The notes beneath the pieces were generated by a model, which saw only the letters and a program-made list of their open reading frames with translations, ran no database searches and had not been told where the DNA came from. Positions 59,301 through 64,000 of a DNA stretch of 64,000 nucleotides are shown here, in pieces (the stretch's first letter is position 1; each line of letters begins with the position of its first letter). The position numbers were made by a program, and so were the translations under genes. Origin of the DNA: Rhizophlyctis rosea (taxonomy: Eukaryota > Chytridiomycota > Chytridiomycetes > Rhizophlyctidales > Rhizophlyctidaceae); contig JADGJC010000172.1 of assembly GCA_027596075.1 (NCBI GenBank), positions 20,207 to 84,206 on the forward strand, written 5' to 3'.

Positions 59301-62300
59301 ATTGCACACGAAGGAATCCATGGAATCCATGGAATCTTAGAAGGGAAAAAGGATCAAATGAACGCGGCAATCGTCCATGCTGATCGACAACTTGTCAGCG
59401 ACTCGGACGCTCATACTGCGCTCATTCAGCGTTTTGATTGTAGATATTGAAACTCTTGGGCGGTACCTCGTACAAAAAATTGCGTGAGGAATTCCTTGAG
59501 CCCCATGCGTAGCAAATGCCTTACTCACGAAGGACTTCCCCAGTACGTTCACAACCTATTTCAGCTGTTTCTTCAGCGGACTCATATGCGCAGAACCATT
59601 GCGTGTCCTGTTTTTCCAACTTCAGCGGCCACGCTTCAGCAAGGCTTTCAACTGCAACTTCAAACACTCTATGCATCGTTCGCAAACAGCATGAGTGGCG
59701 GTTTTCACGTTGTTCCGCCATCGCCAGCCGATGCATGTTTACTGTCAGTCCTCCCTAACCGCCAATAAATTCATTTTTGCTTGCCGGCCGAGATGTCGCT
59801 TCTGAATGTTTGCACCGGTTCAAACCTTTGAATGGATTGCCCGATGCACGATAGGTAAGTGCCGTAGATGTCGCACAACTGTCTTGTTCCCGTGGGGTAT
59901 ATTTGCACCTATAGCACGCTGCCGATGGTGATTTCGCTTCAATCGTCGCTCCAACTACAAGAGGATCGGAAGGCGCTTGTAGCGATACCACTTCAAGTTA
60001 CCATCACATATGGTTGTTTCCTTTAAAAGGTAAAGCATCATGCGCCTCTATGAGGTGAACTGTAGTATTCATTGATGTCAATGGCGCGCACCAACAGTTG
60101 ATGCCAGCGAAAAAGTCGAAGTCAATGTGGAAGTTGGGAGGGAAACCCAAAAATAACATGCGGAGAACTAAATTACTTGGAGGCCAATATCTGTTCTTGA
60201 AGTTTCTGCCCACCTTATCTGATCTTTGACAGTGGAATATAGCCTGTCAGGGTTTGAAGTACAGCGAAGGACTGAGGCTCTCGATGTATAGGATTATGAG
60301 GCTGGTGACGTCCCCACCACCGACGATCAATCACTTATCAAGCAGCGCCCATAGTTGCGGATTTTTGGGAATGAACTTCCACTTGTCCTCTATTCTGGCG
60401 GGTTCGGGGACGGCATTCTCAGGAGGGCAACCCAGCACTTTGAGAATCAGGGCAACGGTTTCGCGACAGTGTGGTGTAGTAGCGTTAGCATCACGCATTT
60501 TTTGCTGATGAAGTCATAGGGCGCGCGCGGTGTTTGGATGCAAAAGTGGAGGATTGAAGCCATACACGGTCAACTTCACTTTGGTACTATCATGTGGACC
60601 GACCAACCCAAAAAGGAGCGCTAACCGACGGACTGGACATTGTGTTGATATCACAATCCGTCGCAGCGATTTGGTGTCAGCAGTGGACTTTTTTTTTTCT
60701 TCTAGTCTATCAGTAAGACACTGAAAAAGGAATCTGGGTACATCAAGCGCATCAATCCATTCATGGCACTTTTCACAAATTACAACACGCAAGCCGCAAA
60801 GACCAAAAACGAGGCCATTGAAGGGAGGCGTTCATCGTGCGTACCGGTGCAAAATCGGGTGCCGGTCCATTGCACGCAGGAGAATTTATCTATGAGCGCC
60901 ATACCCCGGCCCGGTTTGTAGGGTTCAGTATTCACGCTTGTATTTGAGATTTTGACGCTGATGCAACACGTCCTAGAACTTTCGTGGTGCAAACCTTAGT
61001 GACAAAGTAGAGAGAATAACTGTGTACTTCGCGCATCCCTTGTATGCCCAGGATGCTGGAGTTTTCATCTCTTCACGCATTTTTTTTCGGCCAATTGATA
61101 CGTACGCAGCCTTTGAGTCCGCCATGACCGCCCAAATCAAAAGCGTTAACTTCCTGAAGGTGCGCGAACAAGAGACGGTTGTGAGATTTTCCTCATAAGT
61201 ATAAGATTTACTGCCAAAAGAACGATTGAATTCCCTTCGCGATACTGCAGATGTGCTGTTGGGTTGAAGTATCCTGTTGCCCGTACCTCACACAGTTGCA
61301 CACATGATGCGTTTGCAATTGAAGCCATTAGCATGTCAGAAACCGGAAGGATGTTCTCTGAATCCTCGAGCTTACTGATATCGCTAGAACTGCTAGAGTT
61401 AGACCACTCACAGTTGCGTATGTGATTAGCGCCAAGAGGGACTTGAAAGCTTGGCGAGAGTTGGCACTAGCATCGTCGTCTTAGCACCGCGTGATCGGCA
61501 ACCGAGAACACCGGGGTTGCACAACATGAGATGAACTGCCTGGTAAACACGCCACAGAAGGAGAGGATGATAACATCACTCCGCATTCGCATCCATCCCG
61601 TCAGTTTCTCCTTTCAGAGCGGAAACAACTTCAACAGGCATCAACGATGGGAAGATGGAAATCAGCATGAAATGATGCAAATGCCAAGCTGGCAACCTTG
61701 AAATATGTGATGGATTGAGATCACGTGTCGTGTCCAGTCATTTTTGCAGAATTCTTATAGAACAGTGCGGTCATCAAATGCTGCTTGGTTGTTGTCGTTT
61801 TCAGTTGGGGACTTGGATGCAGCCACAAAGGAACCTGCTGACGTCGATTCAATCTCTCGAGTGATGCTGCGCAGATCGTGTCCAAAAAACGAATACTATA
61901 TCGGTCTTGCAAGCATGGTAAATTTGGCACGGTGAAAGGTTATGTGATCCGAGTTTGCGTTAATCTTCGTCTGTGCATTGCCGCGAGTAAAGAAACTACG
62001 ATATATGAGATCCGACCTTATTTTTTCGTCGTCAAGTCTGAACTCCAACCCCAGTGATCACTGCTACTCACTCGACGGATAGCTTTCACCTCTGCTTCTG
62101 CTTATGCAAGAGAAGTGAGAGTTCCATTATGGAATGCAATCCGCCAGACAATGTCTATTCGGCGGTCGTTTATTCCATACATATGTGAATCCCAGCCAAT
62201 ATCTCGTACTCACCTAAAAACGACTCATTATCTCTTGCATCACCGACTTTGAAACATCTCCCACCCCACCTGCAACGCCCAGAAGATAGCATGAGAACAG

Positions 62301-63740
62301 CGGAGACCATGGGGGTAACCTCTGATCAGCTCAATAAAGCGCTGAGGAAATGTACTTCCTACAGCACAGACATTTCAGTTCCTGTGACGGAAAGAAACAA
62401 AGGGAGGAAACTCGGACCTGTTGAAAACTTTACTCTCACGACATTTTCAAGCCACCAAGAGAGAGGCCGCCACCAGAATTGTTGATGGATGTTGAACTTA
62501 TTTAGAGGTGAAGTCGGTCTCCGGCGGGAATACTTGTGCTTTTGGAGAAAGAGGTCAACTAGGCTGGTGTCCCAGTCTTTTGTGCAGGAATGAGGGGGTT
62601 GCTCCATGAGGGGTTGTTGCGGACATCGGTGCCAAGCTGCTTTTGATGACGGTCAAGGGAGGAACAAGACTTGCGGGATTCGGTGACGCAAAAATCATTG
62701 GAAGTACCTTGGACTGGGAAATAGGTTCTCTTTCTCAACCTTCCTGAATGAAGTGCGGCATCTTCAAGTTTATGAATGTTCCGGATACCATGAAAATAGT
62801 ACTTCAAGTATTTGGCACCACGCGAATTGAGGCATATCTCAAAGGGAAATAGCGGTTGCCTCTAAATTTGCGGAAGGTACGACATAAGTTCAAAAACGAA
62901 GACATTCGATCCAATCAGCTTGCAAAGGGTTGTTATATCCGTCACATTAGCAACATCCACTGCAACAAATTCAACATGAGCTCCCCTGGCGAAGAGTGTT
63001 GATACTAGGACCCGTGTTGTGGGTGGTGTGGGCAATGAGACACTGTGACTGCACCACCCAACAATGCCAGCCACCCCGCCACTTATCAATTGTGAATCAG
63101 ACATTTACTGCGCCACGATGAGCGTGACTTGACCAGGATCAACTCGGTGGGCCAAAACGCGACAATCATCATCCACCAACCAGACAGAGAGCGGGAAAGC
63201 GCACTTTCCCACGCTGCTATTTATACCCTCACTGCGACGGGGCATATCAATAGCCACTACTGTACTATTACACACGGTTGTTAGGAAGGACGGTATTGAC
63301 TGAGGGATCGTAGGTAATAGGGTCCTGCCAGACATATCTCTGGAAGATCGACAAGGACCCATCACCCTTTACACGCGGGAGTCAGTCTGAGAGAAGAGGT
63401 GAGAGAAGAGGGTCGGGATCACCATCTGTACACTTTTGAGAGCTGTTGTTACACTTGGTATTCGGATTCACGGACAGATCCGTTGGCAACTAGGCGAAGG
63501 TGTGGATCTCTTTCCGGTTCAACTTGGTCGATTTCCTGGATCCGTGCTGCTTTAAGCTCACAGTTGCCTTCACTTCATTCCCTTCAGCAGAGTCAGACCG
63601 GCGCCACAGAAGATAAAGTGAGTATCATTGCGTGTCCTGCCTGTCCATCGAACTTAGCCACTTACACAATCATCGCCGTTGCCCGGCAGGCGCTTTTCCT
63701 TCAATTCTTTTATCAATCGGACGTGTTAGGGTAATTCGCG
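56377..63740. other. Long intergenic stretch, no firm gene
   Basis: About 7.4 kb. Two related segments of about 75 nt occur near 56865-56925 and 63008-63072. On the minus strand, 60792 to 60336 is open apart from one TGA and ends with a composition that looks coding (GCPPENAVPEPARIEDKWKF); this is a weak gene or pseudogene candidate. Another weak minus-strand candidate exon is 58242-58075. The last 300 nt contain the XRN1 promoter and perhaps a 5' UTR intron (GTGAGT at 63619). Confidence 0.5.
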
Positions 63741-64000
63741 ATGGGTATACCCAAGGTGCGTTGCGATTTCATCACACAATTGTGGTGTCAATTATCCACT
63801 TGTTGTGACATACTTGTTAACAATCAATGAATTTGCAATCAATGTTGACCCGCGTCTGTATAGTTCTTCCGCTGGATCAGCGAGCGATATCCGCTCTGCT
63901 CTCAGCTGATTCAGGAAAATCGCATTCCGGAATTTGGTGAGTGTTCGCGTTTTGACGATGTGAATTGGGAAGTGGGTGTGATGCTCCGAAAAAAGGGGGG
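63741..64000 (+). CDS. XRN1: 5'-3' exoribonuclease XRN1-type, N-terminus only
   Basis: Degrades decapped mRNA in the cytoplasm. Exon 1 is just ATGGGTATACCCAAG (63741-63755, MGIPK). The intron 63756-63863 has donor GTGCGT, a GTTAAC branch and acceptor TATAG. Exon 2 (63864-63936) reads FFRWISERYPLCSQLIQENR followed by IPEF, ending one base into the next codon before donor GTGAGT. MGIPKFFRWISERYP...IPEF is the hallmark start of cytoplasmic XRN1/KEM1; the nuclear RAT1/XRN2 begins differently (MGVPA...). The rest of the gene, including the catalytic acidic residues, lies beyond the window. Confidence 0.93.

Noticed and set aside
62860..63104. Mitochondrial-carrier-like phrase LISGGVAGIVGW on the minus strand
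   Set aside because: The Px[D/E]xx[K/R] signature that must follow is absent in every frame.

Overview
The window looks like nuclear DNA of an early-diverging fungus, most likely a chytrid. That placement is inference. The supports are spliceosomal introns of about 50-420 nt with GT...AG ends and often a CTAAC-like branch point, a three-domain HIS4 of the kind fungi have, a Gcn4-type site upstream of it, a cutinase, and lineage-specific repeat proteins. Nothing here is bacterial in layout: there are no operons, and genes are separated by long non-coding stretches.

Layout. 0-1.5 kb: F-box/ankyrin gene running off the left edge. 4.4-5.6 kb: secreted Kunitz protein made of intron-delimited cysteine modules. 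5.6-12 kb: no gene I can support. 12-13.3 kb: disordered P/Q-rich protein with a C-terminal coiled coil. 15.8-16.7 kb: F-box protein with an unresolved frame change. 17.4 kb: tRNA-Leu(AAG). 17.5-23.7 kb: gene-poor. 23.9-26.9 kb: HIS4 with three introns. 29.6-30.0 kb: decayed second copy of the 3' end of HIS4. 31.8-35.0 kb: a divergent pair, an MDR oxidoreductase (minus) and a SAM-domain membrane protein (plus). 36.4-37.2 kb: cutinase (minus). 39.1-39.4 kb: F-box-like fragment. 40.8-42.8 kb: MACPF-like/WD40 fusion. 42.9-43.4 kb: AGCGCT-rich element around a tRNA-like core. 46.8-50.3 kb: DCAF6/WDTC1-like WD40-TPR protein whose second intron carries a tandem array of tiny hairpins. 51-56.4 kb: large lineage-specific repeat protein interrupted by a 662-nt assembly gap. 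63.7 kb to the right edge: first two exons of an XRN1-type 5'-3' exoribonuclease.

How the genes relate. They are mostly unconnected functions: histidine synthesis, ubiquitin-ligase adaptors (two F-box proteins, an F-box fragment, a CRL4-type DCAF), secreted proteins (Kunitz inhibitor, cutinase), RNA decay, and orphan surface or repeat proteins. The F-box and DCAF genes share a theme of substrate selection for cullin ligases, but nothing suggests they are co-regulated. Several coding regions switch abruptly between C-rich and G-rich codon choice inside one exon.

Limits. Exon joins were deduced by eye from frame continuity, splice consensus and family knowledge. In the long intergenic stretches, intron-rich genes with short exons could be missed: XRN1 was found only because its first exons are recognisable.
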